A stretch of DNA of 64,000 nt from contig NZ_QNUM01000005.1 in assembly GCF_003574655.1 (NCBI RefSeq), positions 124,001 to 188,000 of the forward strand, given 5' to 3'. The notes beneath the pieces were generated by a model that was not told where the DNA came from, did not search any database, and saw nothing but the letters and a program-made list of their open reading frames with translations. Origin of the DNA: Cohaesibacter haloalkalitolerans. GTDB lineage: Bacteria; Pseudomonadota; Alphaproteobacteria; Rhizobiales; Cohaesibacteraceae. The translations under genes were made by a program, and so were the position numbers. Shown piece by piece: positions 46,503-56,038 of the stretch (position 1 is its first letter; each line of letters opens with the position of its first letter).

Positions 46503-46826
46503 ATGCTGACACTCACCGACAAAGCACAACAGGCGCTGCAAGGTCTGATCGAGAAGTCGTCGAAGCCGCTGACCGGTCTTCGGATCGCCGCCGACATGGC
46601 TGGCTGTGCCGGAGTCAAATATCGCATGGCGCTGGTCGCCGGGCCTGAGCCGGAAGACCATGTCGTTGAGTGTGGCCGGATCAGCCTCTATGTGGTGCCC
46701 AAGAATGCTGAAATCCTGATCGGCACGACCATCGATTTTGCCGAGACCGACAAGGGTGCCGGCTTTACTTTCGACAATCCCAACACCGCTGGCATGTGCG
46801 CCTGTGGCAAAAGCTTTGCCGCCTGA
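46503..46826 (+). CDS. IscA/HesB-like Fe-S carrier (nif-associated)
   Basis: This 107-residue A-type Fe-S scaffold has the conserved cysteines in AGCAGVKYRM and the terminal C-A-C of GMCACGKSF. This resembles NifIscA (HesB) proteins of nif clusters. It probably passes Fe-S clusters to nitrogenase maturation proteins. No nifU or nifS is present in the window, so it may depend on a general Isc/Suf system. Confidence 0.9.
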   Translation: MLTLTDKAQQALQGLIEKSSKPLTGLRIAADMAGCAGVKYRMALVAGPEPEDHVVECGRISLYVVPKNAEILIGTTIDFAETDKGAGFTFDNPNTAGMCACGKSFAA

Positions 46827-46867
46827 TCCAATTGGCGTGAAGGCTTCTTTCTGGAAAGGGATGGGCG

Positions 46868-48010
46868 ATGAATTTGGTAAGGCAAGTCACAATCAATGAT
46901 ACCACCCTGCGCGATGGTGAACAGAGCGCCGGAGTGGCCTTCACCCGCGACGAAAAATGTCAGATCGCGCGCGAACTGGTCGCCGCCGGTGTGCCGGAGC
47001 TGGAAATCGGTATTCCGGCGATGGGGGAAGCGGAGCAGGAGACCATCCGCTCGATTGCCAGCCTTGGGCTTGATGCCCGGCTGGTCGTCTGGTGCCGCAT
47101 GTGCGATTTCGATCTTGACGCCTCAAGAGACCTTGGCGTTGACCTGATCGATTTGTCCATTCCGATGTCCGATGGGCAGATCCACTACAAGCTCGGGCAG
47201 ACCAGAGACCATGTGCTCGACCAGATCGCCACCATGGTGCCCAAGGCGCTCGACGCCGGGTTCGATGTCATGGTCGGGGGCGAGGATTCCTCCCGCGCTG
47301 ATCTGGACTTCGTGCTCAAGGCCATGGAAGTGGCCGGGAAGGCCGGTGCGCGACGGTTCCGCTTTGCCGATACCGTCGGCATCATGGAGCCATTCGGTAC
47401 GGCGGAGATTTTCCGGCAGCTGCGGGCCAACTCCGATCTGGAGCTGGAGATGCACGCTCATGACGACTATGGCCTTGCAACGGCCAACTCGCTGGCCGCA
47501 GTGCTGGGTGGCGCGAGTCATGTCAACACCACCGTCAACGGCCTTGGCGAACGGGCGGGCAATGCGTCACTCGAGGAATTCGCCGTTGCTATCGACCGGC
47601 TCTATAATATCCGCACCGGTGTCGATCAGCGCCAGTTCAATGCGCTGTCGCAACTGGTTGCCAATGCGTCCGGCCGCCCGGTTCCCCACCAGAAGAGCCT
47701 TGTCGGCTCAAGCGTCTTCACGCATGAGAGTGGCATCCATGTCGACGGGCTGGTCAAGAACAAGGAGACCTATCAGGGGGTCGACCCCGAATGGCTGGGG
47801 CGGCAACACGAGTTGGTGCTGGGCAAGCATTCCGGCACAAAGGCCGTGCTCCATATCTACGGCACCATGGGCATCGCGCTTACGGCGCTTCAGGCCCGTG
47901 GCATCCTTGAAAAGGTCCGCGTCTTTGCCGAAACCTTCAAGCGCACCCCGGTACGCCACGACCTCATGGACTTCCACAGACAGGTCATGGCCGGTGAAAT
48001 CGACCACTGA
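46868..48010 (+). CDS. nifV: Homocitrate synthase NifV
   Basis: This 380-residue DRE-TIM metallolyase condenses acetyl-CoA and 2-oxoglutarate to homocitrate, the organic ligand of FeMo-co. The metal/catalytic DTTLRDGEQSAG start, EMHAHDDYGLATAN, VNTTVNGLGERAGNASLEE and the regulatory-proof FTHESGIHVDG are all present. Length matches short nif-type homocitrate synthases without the leucine-feedback domain. Confidence 0.97.
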   Translation: MNLVRQVTINDTTLRDGEQSAGVAFTRDEKCQIARELVAAGVPELEIGIPAMGEAEQETIRSIASLGLDARLVVWCRMCDFDLDASRDLGVDLIDLSIPMSDGQIHYKLGQTRDHVLDQIATMVPKALDAGFDVMVGGEDSSRADLDFVLKAMEVAGKAGARRFRFADTVGIMEPFGTAEIFRQLRANSDLELEMHAHDDYGLATANSLAAVLGGASHVNTTVNGLGERAGNASLEEFAVAIDRLYNIRTGVDQRQFNALSQLVANASGRPVPHQKSLVGSSVFTHESGIHVDGLVKNKETYQGVDPEWLGRQHELVLGKHSGTKAVLHIYGTMGIALTALQARGILEKVRVFAETFKRTPVRHDLMDFHRQVMAGEIDH

Positions 48011-48064
48011 TGCAATCAACGCTTCGGACAACACAAAGAGCCCAAGGCAGAAAGGGTAACGACG

Positions 48065-48379
48065 ATGAGAAATGACGAATTGGACGCCGAATTGTCCGAT
48101 CTGGGAAGCGCAGAAGAGTTTCTTGACTATTTCGAAATCGACTACGACCCCAAGGTGGTGATGGTCAATCGCCTCCATATCCTGCAACGCTTCCATGACT
48201 ATCTGGAAGCCGGAACCCGCAAACCCGGAGCGGGGCAGTCCTGGTGGGATTTCTATACCGCCGAGCTGAAAGAGGCCTATCTGGATTTTGTGCGCTCCGA
48301 CGCGCTGACCGAAAAGGTCTTCAAGGTTTTCAAGACCGGTCAGCCGACCTTTGTGCCGCTTGAAGAAGTGCTGAAATAG
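48065..48379 (+). CDS. nifW: Nitrogenase-stabilizing/protective protein NifW
   Basis: This 104-residue protein has LGSAEEFLDYFEIDYDPKVV and the NifW motif NRLHILQRFHDYL. It binds MoFe protein during maturation or under O2 stress. nifZ starts immediately after the stop (0-base gap). Confidence 0.95.
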   Translation: MRNDELDAELSDLGSAEEFLDYFEIDYDPKVVMVNRLHILQRFHDYLEAGTRKPGAGQSWWDFYTAELKEAYLDFVRSDALTEKVFKVFKTGQPTFVPLEEVLK

Positions 48380-48886
48380 ATGCTGGACAGTCTGCCACCA
48401 CCAAGATTTGACTATGGCTCCGAGGTTCGGGTGATCCGCAATCTGCGCAATGATGGCACCTATCCCGGCGTCGATACCGGGGTGCTGCTGGTGCGGCGCG
48501 GGGCGATCGGCGTCATTCGCGATGTTGGAACCTTCCTGCAGGATCAGGTCATCTACACGGTGCATTTCACGAAGGAAGACATCATCGTCGGCTGTCGCGA
48601 CCGGGAGCTGATTGCTGCTGAAGCGCCATGGATGCCCAATCGCTATGAATATGGCGACAAGGTCAAGGCCCACGTTTCGCTCGGTGTCGCCGGGCAAGTG
48701 GTGGCCGAGGTTGGCGATATCGGCGAGGTGATCAAGGTGGTACGCGACGAAGCGACGATGAAGGCCATTGGCTCCGTTGCCTACCATGTGCGCTTTCCCG
48801 GGCGGACCTTGCAGGTGCCTGAACAGGCGCTGGACCCGCTTTACGAGATGTCGGACAACATGGACCTGCCGGGGGCGGCGGAATGA
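48380..48886 (+). CDS. nifZ: NifZ with two tandem NifZ domains
   Basis: This 168-residue protein is needed for P-cluster formation in the second MoFe half. Two copies of the ~65-residue NifZ barrel are visible: about 8-75 (FDYGSEVRVIRNLRNDGTYP then GVIRDVGTF) and 86-150 (YEYGDKVKAHVSL then GDIGEVIKVV). The first copy is closer to family consensus. It overlaps nifM by four bases. Confidence 0.93.
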   Translation: MLDSLPPPRFDYGSEVRVIRNLRNDGTYPGVDTGVLLVRRGAIGVIRDVGTFLQDQVIYTVHFTKEDIIVGCRDRELIAAEAPWMPNRYEYGDKVKAHVSLGVAGQVVAEVGDIGEVIKVVRDEATMKAIGSVAYHVRFPGRTLQVPEQALDPLYEMSDNMDLPGAAE

Positions 48887-49746
48887 TTGGCGATCCGCTT
48901 CTGGCCTATCATCTGATGAGCGCATCGTTGGCGGCCCATGAGTGCCGTTATGATGAGCTGCCCGCAGGAGCGCAGGCGAGGATCGACGCTCAGGCAAGGC
49001 GCGCCCTGTTGCTCGAAGGGCTGGTTCTGGCGAGTGCTGTGGCACAAAATCTTGTTGTCCCGCAGGAAATGCTGGGCCAGTCGGTTGATAGCATCAGGGA
49101 GCGCTATGAGACAGCATCGGCTTTCGCTGATGATCTTGCTGCCAATGGCCTCACCGAGGCGGGGCTGGAACAGGCCATTGTGCGGGAGTTGACGGCGGAT
49201 GCGGTGCTCGATCTGGTCGCCAAGGCAGAACCGGCCGCGACCGATGAGGAGGCTCGGGACTTTTACGAGGCCCATCCCGAACGCTTTTGCGTTGGCGAGA
49301 CCCGCGATGCGCGCCACATTCTGATTACCATCAATGAGCAGATTGCCGAGAACCGGCGTGATGCCGCATGGCAGAGGATCTGCGATCTTCAGCAAGGCTT
49401 GACCGGCGATGTGGATCAGTTCGCGGATGCCGCCTTGCGCCATTCGGAATGCCCCAGTGCCCTCAATGGCGGCACGCTCGGACGCATCCCGCGCGGCAAG
49501 CTCTACGCAGGTCTCGACGCGGCTCTATTTGCCATGTCGGCCGGGGGCGTCAGCGAGGTTTTAGAGAGTGAGGCGGGCTTCCACATTCTTCTTTGTGAGG
49601 CGATCTACCCCGCCGAGATCGCCAGCTTTACAGACGCTGCCCCGAAGATAAGGGCCGCTATCGATGACAAGCGACAGGCCATGGCGCAAAAGCGCTTCAT
49701 TGCAGACCTGTTGGCTCAACATCACCCGCAACACCGCAATAGTTGA
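48883..49746 (+). CDS. nifM: NifM-type peptidyl-prolyl isomerase
   Basis: This 287-residue parvulin-like PpiC protein has an N-terminal helical chaperone part and a C-terminal rotamase domain (from about 140: DARHILITINEQ, then GGTLGRIPRGKLYAGLDAALFAMSAG and AGFHILLCEAI). In the nifVWZM order it is the NifM that matures NifH. No signal peptide is visible, consistent with cytoplasmic action. It ends the operon. Confidence 0.93.
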   Translation: MIGDPLLAYHLMSASLAAHECRYDELPAGAQARIDAQARRALLLEGLVLASAVAQNLVVPQEMLGQSVDSIRERYETASAFADDLAANGLTEAGLEQAIVRELTADAVLDLVAKAEPAATDEEARDFYEAHPERFCVGETRDARHILITINEQIAENRRDAAWQRICDLQQGLTGDVDQFADAALRHSECPSALNGGTLGRIPRGKLYAGLDAALFAMSAGGVSEVLESEAGFHILLCEAIYPAEIASFTDAAPKIRAAIDDKRQAMAQKRFIADLLAQHHPQHRNS

Positions 49747-49860
49747 TCTGATCCGATCAGTATTTCCTTTATTGTAACGACTATCTGGGCTTATTATCCT
49801 TCAAACGTTCTTAAAGTTTGAGTGCTCCCCAGTACCAGCTGTTGCGAAAGGAAATTTGTC

Positions 49861-50757
49861 ATGGATCTTGTTGATGGCTTGAAGGCCTTTGTTGCCACTG
49901 CGCAAACCGGCTCATTCACCGATGCGGCGGAACGCATGGGGATTTCCAACCGGCTGACGTCCAAATATGTCGCCGAGCTGGAAGCCAGGATCGGCGCTCG
50001 ACTGTTGCAGAGAACCACGCGCAAGGTCGGGCTGACCCCGGTGGGGGAGGATCTCCTGTTGCGTGCTCCGGCCCTGCTTGACGAACTGGACGACCTGATC
50101 GGATCGGTGCGCGAAGAATCCCGCGGTCTTTCCGGCCTCGTGCGTATTTCCGCTCCAGTGTCTTTCGGTGAAATCTATGTTGGCGACATGATCCGCCGTT
50201 TCATTGGCAACCATCCGCAGATGAATGTCGACCTTCGCCTCAACGATGCCTATGTCGATCTGGCCAGAGATGGCATCGATCTCGCCTTCCGCATTGGCAC
50301 CCCCAGCGTCTCGTCTCTGAAGATGCGAAAGCTGGGCGATATGGGATCGGCCATCGTCGCATCGCCAGACTATATCAGCAAGCATGGAGAGCCCAGTGAA
50401 CCCAATGATCTACTGGATCATATCTGCATGGTCGATGCGAACCGGCGCGATCCCACCCGCTGGGGCTTTGTGCAGGGCGACAAGACCATTGATGTTGTGG
50501 TCAAGCGGCGCTTCGTGGTCAACAGCGCCAAGGTGGCCCGCGACTGGGCCGTGGCGGGCGATGCGATAGCCTATTGTCCGCGATTCATCGTGGCCGATGA
50601 TCTGGCCGAGGGCAGGCTCGTGCAGCTGCTTGGCAATTATCAGGGCCTGTCAACGCCCCTCAGCGCTGTCTATCTCGATGGTACGGTGCTACCGCGCAAG
50701 GTGAGGGCCATCATCGATTTTGCCCTTGATGACATCAAGACAAACAGTCCCTTCTGA
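49861..50757 (+). CDS. LysR family transcriptional regulator
   Basis: This 298-residue regulator has an N-terminal winged helix (about 1-65; AFVATAQTGSFTDAAERMGISN) and a C-terminal substrate-binding domain (about 90-290). The ATG at 49861 follows GAAAGGAAATTTGTC. It precedes a same-strand set of oxidoreductase, dioxygenase-type and glutathionyl-hydroquinone reductase genes; this resembles LysR-controlled quinone/aromatic-electrophile defence sets. The effector is unknown. Confidence 0.92.
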   Translation: MDLVDGLKAFVATAQTGSFTDAAERMGISNRLTSKYVAELEARIGARLLQRTTRKVGLTPVGEDLLLRAPALLDELDDLIGSVREESRGLSGLVRISAPVSFGEIYVGDMIRRFIGNHPQMNVDLRLNDAYVDLARDGIDLAFRIGTPSVSSLKMRKLGDMGSAIVASPDYISKHGEPSEPNDLLDHICMVDANRRDPTRWGFVQGDKTIDVVVKRRFVVNSAKVARDWAVAGDAIAYCPRFIVADDLAEGRLVQLLGNYQGLSTPLSAVYLDGTVLPRKVRAIIDFALDDIKTNSPF

Positions 50758-50905
50758 GGATATTCATTTGGGAATGAATTGGAGATAGTTATTCAATATA
50801 ATGTCCATTTCATTCCTAGAGGGAAAAGTCCATATTCACTTCAGACGAAACAAGCCGCCTTCCAAACCAGAAAACAGACGGCAACAAAAACAAGGAGTGA
50901 ATACA

Positions 50906-51535
50906 ATGAACATTGCAATCGTAGGCGCAGGTAACATCGGATCCGGTCTGGCAAGCGTACTGGCAAAAACCAGCCACAGCATCTCCATCGTTGATGCTCA
51001 GAATGGCGCCGCCGCTGCCGCAAAACTCAAGGAACAGGGCTTGAATGTCGCCGTGAGCGAACTGAGCCCGGCCGTCGCAGCTGCTGATCTGGTCATCCTG
51101 GCCACCCCGTTCGCCGCCTCCAAGGCTGTTGTCGCCGAAGCTGATTTTGCTGGCAAGATCATTGTCGACGTGTCCAACCCGATCACCGACGACTTCTCCG
51201 GCCTGCAGGTTGGTTTCAACAGCTCTGCTGCCGAAGAACTGGCAAAGCTGGCTCCGGCCGCCAAGGTGGTCAAGGCGTTCAATACGGTGTTCGCCCAGCA
51301 TTATGCATCCGGCCTGAAACTGAACGGCGAAGCCCTGCAGACGTTTGTTGCTTCCGACGATGAAGCCGCACGGGCTGCCGTCAAGGATCTGGCCGCAGAA
51401 ATCGGCCTGGAACCAAAAGACGCAGGTCCGCTTTCCAACGCCCGCTACCTCGAGCCGCTCGGCTACCTGAACATCAACTTCGGTTATATCCTGGGCTACG
51501 GCACGCAGATCGCTCCGAAGTGGCTGTCTGAATAA
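50906..51535 (+). CDS. NADPH-dependent F420 reductase-like NAD(P)-binding protein
   Basis: This 209-residue Rossmann protein (starts MNIAIVGAGNIGSGLAS; G-x-G-x-x-G) has an ATPFAASKAVV strand and an IIVDVSNPITDDFSGLQ loop like the NADPH-dependent F420 oxidoreductase/NpdG family. True F420 use is doubtful in this group. The ATG at 50906 has AAGGAGTG upstream. It is probably co-regulated with the adjacent quinone-defence enzymes. Confidence 0.85.
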   Translation: MNIAIVGAGNIGSGLASVLAKTSHSISIVDAQNGAAAAAKLKEQGLNVAVSELSPAVAAADLVILATPFAASKAVVAEADFAGKIIVDVSNPITDDFSGLQVGFNSSAAEELAKLAPAAKVVKAFNTVFAQHYASGLKLNGEALQTFVASDDEAARAAVKDLAAEIGLEPKDAGPLSNARYLEPLGYLNINFGYILGYGTQIAPKWLSE

Positions 51536-51703
51536 TCCGGCCCCCCGCACCGGAGTGGCCGATCAACCATCGGCCCAAGATTTGAAACAACAATAAGAAC
51601 AATAACAATAATAAAAATCCAAACCAGCAGGCAGGGAGCCGGGCAATTGGCTCCCGCCAATCACAAGAAGCAGCATGGAAATTCGTATCAAAGGAGAAAG
51701 ACG

Positions 51704-52528
51704 ATGAGCGTGACCCATTCCCTTAATAGCCTTCGCGACAGTCTGAAGGCATCCGACCGCATGCCGTTGGTCTTTCTTGGCCATGGCAACCCGATGAACG
51801 CCATCGAGGACAATGTCTACAGCAAGAGCTGGAGCCAGCTTGGGAAGAGCCTGCCGCGCCCACAGGCCATTCTCGTGGTCTCCGCCCACTGGATGACGCA
51901 GGGCTCGACGCTGGTTGATGTCTCCAAGCTGCCAAAGACCATTCATGACTTCTACGGCTTCCCCGATGAGCTGTTCGCCCAGCAGTATCCGGCTCATGGC
52001 GATCCTGCCCTTGCACGCGATGTGGTGGCCATTCTGGCCAGCCATCACGCCGAGGAAGATGATCGCTGGGGCCTTGACCATGGCGCATGGTCGGTTCTGA
52101 CGCATCTCTATCCCGAAGCCGACGTGCCGGTGTTCCAGCTGTCGATTGACATGACCAAGCCGCTCAAGTGGCATATGGAAATCGGCAAGACGCTTGCCCA
52201 GCTGCGTGAGCGGGGCGTGCTGATCCTCGGGTCCGGCAATGTGGTGCACAACCTGCGCGCCATGCGCTGGGGCGGCAAGGCACAGGACTTTGCGCTGGAA
52301 TTCGACAAGCTGTTCACCGACAAGCTGTCCGAACGTGACTACGGCGCGCTGGCTGATACGCAACAGCTCGGGTCCCTGCTGCGCATGGCCCATCCAACGG
52401 TAGACCACTATCTGCCGGCCCTGACCATCGCCGGGGCTTCCGACGAACGGGACGATCTGACCTTCATGACCGAGTCGATCGATCTTGGTTCGGTCTCGAT
52501 GCGCTCGTTCATCTTCCACAGCGCCTGA
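51704..52528 (+). CDS. DODA-type extradiol ring-opening dioxygenase (YgiD-like)
   Basis: This 274-residue protein belongs to the class III extradiol dioxygenase-like (LigB/YgiD) family. Metal ligands are visible as His in FLGHGNPMNA, SAHWMTQG and NVVHNLR, and the acid/His in DHGAWSVL. It opens aromatic diols such as DOPA in known members. AAAGGAGA precedes the ATG at 51704. The actual substrate here is unknown. Confidence 0.9.
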   Translation: MSVTHSLNSLRDSLKASDRMPLVFLGHGNPMNAIEDNVYSKSWSQLGKSLPRPQAILVVSAHWMTQGSTLVDVSKLPKTIHDFYGFPDELFAQQYPAHGDPALARDVVAILASHHAEEDDRWGLDHGAWSVLTHLYPEADVPVFQLSIDMTKPLKWHMEIGKTLAQLRERGVLILGSGNVVHNLRAMRWGGKAQDFALEFDKLFTDKLSERDYGALADTQQLGSLLRMAHPTVDHYLPALTIAGASDERDDLTFMTESIDLGSVSMRSFIFHSA

Positions 52529-52590
52529 AGGCCGTAACACGACACAACCATAACAAAAACAGAGAGAACAAAGAAAGACAGGAGACGACC

Positions 52591-53559
52591 ATGCTGATCG
52601 ATGGAAAATGGACAAAGGACTGGGAGCCCGTACAGAAATCCGACAAGGACGGACGCTTCGTGCGCCAGACCTCAAGTTTCCGCAACTGGATCACGCCGGA
52701 CGGTGCTCCTGGTCCAACCGGGGAAGGGGGCTTTGAAGCAGAGGCCGGACGCTATCGCCTCTATGTGGCGCTCATCTGCCCATGGGCATCCCGCACCCTG
52801 ATTGCCCGCAAGCTCAAAGGCCTTGAGGAGATCATCCCGGTTACCGTCGTCAACCCGACCATGACCGATCAGGGCTGGGCCTTCGGTGGCTACGCCGGTG
52901 CGGATGAAGATCCATTGTTTGTCGCCACCTATATCCACGAGCTTTACACCCGCGCCGACCCGCATTTTTCCGGCAGGGCCACGGTGCCCGTGTTGTGGGA
53001 CATGAAGCGCAATGTCATGGTCAACAACGAGAGCGCCGATATCGTCCGGATGTTCGACACTGCTTTCGAGCACATGATACCGTCTGATGTGCGTCTTTAT
53101 CCCGAAGACCTTCACGAGGAAATCGACGCACTCAATCCGGTCATCTACGACAAGCTCAACAACGGGGTCTACAAGGCCGGGTTCGCGACAACCCAGGCCG
53201 CTTATGACGAGGCCGTTGACGGGGTGTTCGAAACGCTCGACATGCTGGAAGCCCGTCTCGATGGCGGCTTCATCTTCGGGGATCGCTTCACCGAGACGGA
53301 TATCCGCACTTTCGTGACCCTGATCCGCTTTGATGCAGCCTACCATGGCCTGTTCAAGACCAACCGCAAGCAGATCAAGGACTATCCGCAGCTGTCAGCC
53401 TACATGGAGCGCATCCTGCGTCTCCCGGGTGTTGTCGAAACCGTCAACATGGATCACATCACCCGAGGCTACTACTCCATCAAGGCGCTCAACCCGAACG
53501 GTATTCGCCCGACCGGACCCGCTCATGTGGAGGCTCTTCTGCAGTCCGTTGCCTCTTAG
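52591..53559 (+). CDS. Glutathionyl-hydroquinone reductase (omega-class GST, YqjG-like)
   Basis: This 322-residue GST-fold enzyme has the catalytic-Cys motif ICPWASRTLIARKLKG and the trailing VNNESADIVRMF glutathione-site loop, plus FGDRFTETDIRTFVTLIRF in the C-terminal helical domain. It reduces glutathionyl-hydroquinones formed from quinone electrophiles. With the LysR, reductase and dioxygenase neighbours it makes a plausible quinone-detoxification operon. Confidence 0.94.
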   Translation: MLIDGKWTKDWEPVQKSDKDGRFVRQTSSFRNWITPDGAPGPTGEGGFEAEAGRYRLYVALICPWASRTLIARKLKGLEEIIPVTVVNPTMTDQGWAFGGYAGADEDPLFVATYIHELYTRADPHFSGRATVPVLWDMKRNVMVNNESADIVRMFDTAFEHMIPSDVRLYPEDLHEEIDALNPVIYDKLNNGVYKAGFATTQAAYDEAVDGVFETLDMLEARLDGGFIFGDRFTETDIRTFVTLIRFDAAYHGLFKTNRKQIKDYPQLSAYMERILRLPGVVETVNMDHITRGYYSIKALNPNGIRPTGPAHVEALLQSVAS

Positions 53560-53701
53560 AACAGGCTCGTTGATCAAGGCGTTGAAGCGATCGAATGGTT
53601 CTGGACAAATCAGCCTCCAGTGGCCATGATCGCTTCAGCCGTTCTGGCTAGATAATCACTAAGCATTTGTAACAGAACCAGCTTTGAGGCCGAGAGCAAC
53701 C

Positions 53702-55378
53702 ATGAAGACGAGCATTGGCAACTATCTTTTCACGCGTTTGAAGGAAATGGGAATCGGGCATGTGTTCGGCGTACCCGGCGATTTCACCCTGCAAATGCTC
53801 GATCAGATCGAGGATGTCGAAGGCCTCACCTTCGTGGGCAACTGCAACGAACTGAACTCGGCCTATGCCGCCGATGGCTATGCCCGGCTCAACCGGATTG
53901 CGGCGATGATCACCACCTACGGCGTGGGCGACCTGTCTGCCCTGTGCGGCGTCGCCGGTGCCTGCGCGGAGAATGTGCCCATTGTGTTCATCTCCGGTGC
54001 GCCGCCGCTCTACGCCATGGAAGGCCATCTCAGGATTCATCATTCGCTGGCTGAGGGTAACTTTGACAATGTCATGAACAGCGTGCGCGAATTCACTGTC
54101 GCGCAGACCCGTCTGACCCCGGCCAATGCAGCCTTCGAGATCGACCGGATCCTGAGCATCTGCTGGATTGAACGGCAGCCGGTGTTCATCCAGATCCCGT
54201 CCAATATTTCTTATCTCATGATCGACGCGCCAACCCAGCCGCTGAATCTGGCGATGCCGGAAAGTGACAGCGAACGTATCGAGAGCGCCATCGCTCTGGT
54301 CAGGCAGTATCTGGAAAACGCCAGGCGTCCTGCGGTGCTGATCGACATGGATGTTGACCGCACCGGCTACGCCGACGCCCTTGTGCGACTGGTTGAAAAA
54401 TACCGGATTCCCTACGCTTCCTTTCGCTCCGGCAAGGCGATTCTCAGCGAAGCGTCTTCCTTGTTTGCAGGCATCTACAACGGTGCCGCCTCCGCCCCGC
54501 ATGTGCGTGATATCATCGAAAAATCAGATTGCCTGTTCGTGACGGCTCCGAGCTTCGTTGAAGCCAGTACCCTGCAGTTCATCGACCAGATGCCAGCAGA
54601 AAGGATCGTTTCAATCCGCGGTCACAGCGTCACCGTCGGTGGCGAGGTGTTTGAAGGAGTGATGGCCGAGGAGTTGATCAACGGGCTGGTCGACAGCATT
54701 GATGCGCGCCCTGAGTCGGTCGTGAGACTTGAGGCTCATGGTGGCGAACCGGTGACCATCGAGCCAGATCTCGCCCTGACACAAAAGCGCTTCTGGCCCA
54801 TCATGGAAGGCTTTTTTGAAGAAGGCGACGTGATTCTGGCGGAAAACGGAACGTCCAATATCGCGATGACCAGCGTCCGGCTGCCCGCTGGGGTCAGCTA
54901 TCTCTCCCAGATGGTCTGGGGGGCCATTGGCTACACGCTGCCCGCGCTGCTCGGCTCGATGATGGCTGCGCCTGACCGGCGGCAGATCCTGTTCATCGGT
55001 GATGGCTCGTTCCAGCTCACCGTGCAGGAGCTTTCTACCGTCTTGCGGGAAGGGTTGAAGCCGATCATCTTCCTGATCAACAACCGCGGCTATACCATCG
55101 AGCGCTATATTCAGGGCATGAAAGCCAGCTACAATGACGTCGCCAACTGGGACTATACGGCCCTCATGAAGGTGTTCGCACCCGGCGTTGAGTCATTCAC
55201 CGCATCGGTTTCGACCGAAGGGGAACTGGTTGCCGCTCTTGCGGCATGCGGGAAGGCGGATTGTGCCTCCTTCATCGAGATCCATCTCGACCCGTTTGAT
55301 GCTCCCGAGCCTCTGAAGATCTTCGGACCCAAGACTGCCGAACTTGATTATGGCACCCGCAGGGGGCCCCGGTCCTGA
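53702..55378 (+). CDS. ThDP-dependent 2-oxoacid decarboxylase (pyruvate/indolepyruvate decarboxylase type)
   Basis: This 558-residue ThDP enzyme has the catalytic Glu in GNCNELNSAYAADGYARL, the His pair in RIHHSLAEGNF and the ThDP-Mg motif GDGSFQLTV then NNRGYTIE. These fit decarboxylases of the PDC/IPDC group, producing aldehydes from pyruvate, phenylpyruvate or indolepyruvate. ATG at 53702 is preferred over an in-frame start at 53684. It converges with the TetR gene. Substrate and link to nif or pyrimidines are unknown. Confidence 0.88.
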   Translation: MKTSIGNYLFTRLKEMGIGHVFGVPGDFTLQMLDQIEDVEGLTFVGNCNELNSAYAADGYARLNRIAAMITTYGVGDLSALCGVAGACAENVPIVFISGAPPLYAMEGHLRIHHSLAEGNFDNVMNSVREFTVAQTRLTPANAAFEIDRILSICWIERQPVFIQIPSNISYLMIDAPTQPLNLAMPESDSERIESAIALVRQYLENARRPAVLIDMDVDRTGYADALVRLVEKYRIPYASFRSGKAILSEASSLFAGIYNGAASAPHVRDIIEKSDCLFVTAPSFVEASTLQFIDQMPAERIVSIRGHSVTVGGEVFEGVMAEELINGLVDSIDARPESVVRLEAHGGEPVTIEPDLALTQKRFWPIMEGFFEEGDVILAENGTSNIAMTSVRLPAGVSYLSQMVWGAIGYTLPALLGSMMAAPDRRQILFIGDGSFQLTVQELSTVLREGLKPIIFLINNRGYTIERYIQGMKASYNDVANWDYTALMKVFAPGVESFTASVSTEGELVAALAACGKADCASFIEIHLDPFDAPEPLKIFGPKTAELDYGTRRGPRS

Positions 55379-55411
55379 AAGATCCAGCCCTGAGAAACCC
55401 GGCTGCTAAAG

Positions 55412-56038
55412 CTAGTGACAGATGCCAAACAGCAACAGTTCCTTGACTGCCTGTTTGGTTTCTTCCCACTGCTCGTCATTGAGATCGCTGCCCTCGTTGA
55501 GCGTCGAGATCTGATGCTTGAAATCGGCGTAATGCTGCGTGGTTGCCCAGATGGTGAAGAGCAGGTGTTTGGGGCTGATCGGGCGAATCTTGCCGGCAGC
55601 AATCCATTTGTGAATCACATTGACCCGCTCTTCGGTCCATGACCGCAGTTCGGTTTCCAGATAGTCCTGCACGATAGGGGCGCCCTGAATGATTTCGTTG
55701 GCCCAGACCATCGAGCCATAGGGACGCGTTCTGGCCAGTTCCATCTTGGTGTCGATGTAGCTGCCAAGCGCCTCTCTCGGGTCGGCTTCCTCGACGATTT
55801 CATCGGCCGCCGCACGCCAGACATTGAAGATGTCTTCCACGACCGTGCGGTATAGTAACTCTTTGGTCGAAAAGTAATAAACCACGTTGGACTTGGGTAG
55901 ACCGGCTTCTTCTGCAATACGACTGATTGAGGCGCCATTATAACCAAACTGAGCGAAAACTATTTCCGCAGCAGACAATATTTTCTCGGTATTCTGTGCC
56001 CTGTTTTTTTGTTGTTTCGTGTATTGCTGGGGTCTCAT
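55412..56038 (-). CDS. TetR family regulator, RutR-like
   Basis: This 208-residue regulator has an N-terminal TetR helix-turn-helix (about 18-65: SRIAEEAGLPKSNVVYYF) and a C-terminal TetR_C-6 type ligand domain (SMVWANEIIQGAPIVQDYL). RutR relatives sense uracil/thymine and control pyrimidine catabolism; the adjacent genes support that. Direct-repeat operators lie at 56216-56252 between it and mmsA. A shortened aldehyde-decarboxylase neighbour is convergent. Confidence 0.9.
   Translation of the reverse strand: MRPQQYTKQQKNRAQNTEKILSAAEIVFAQFGYNGASISRIAEEAGLPKSNVVYYFSTKELLYRTVVEDIFNVWRAAADEIVEEADPREALGSYIDTKMELARTRPYGSMVWANEIIQGAPIVQDYLETELRSWTEERVNVIHKWIAAGKIRPISPKHLLFTIWATTQHYADFKHQISTLNEGSDLNDEQWEETKQAVKELLLFGICH

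Noticed and set aside
49748-49760. CTGATC-C-GATCAG dyad after nifM
   Set aside because: Single-base loop cannot form a terminator hairpin; may be an operator near the LysR gene but there is no second copy.
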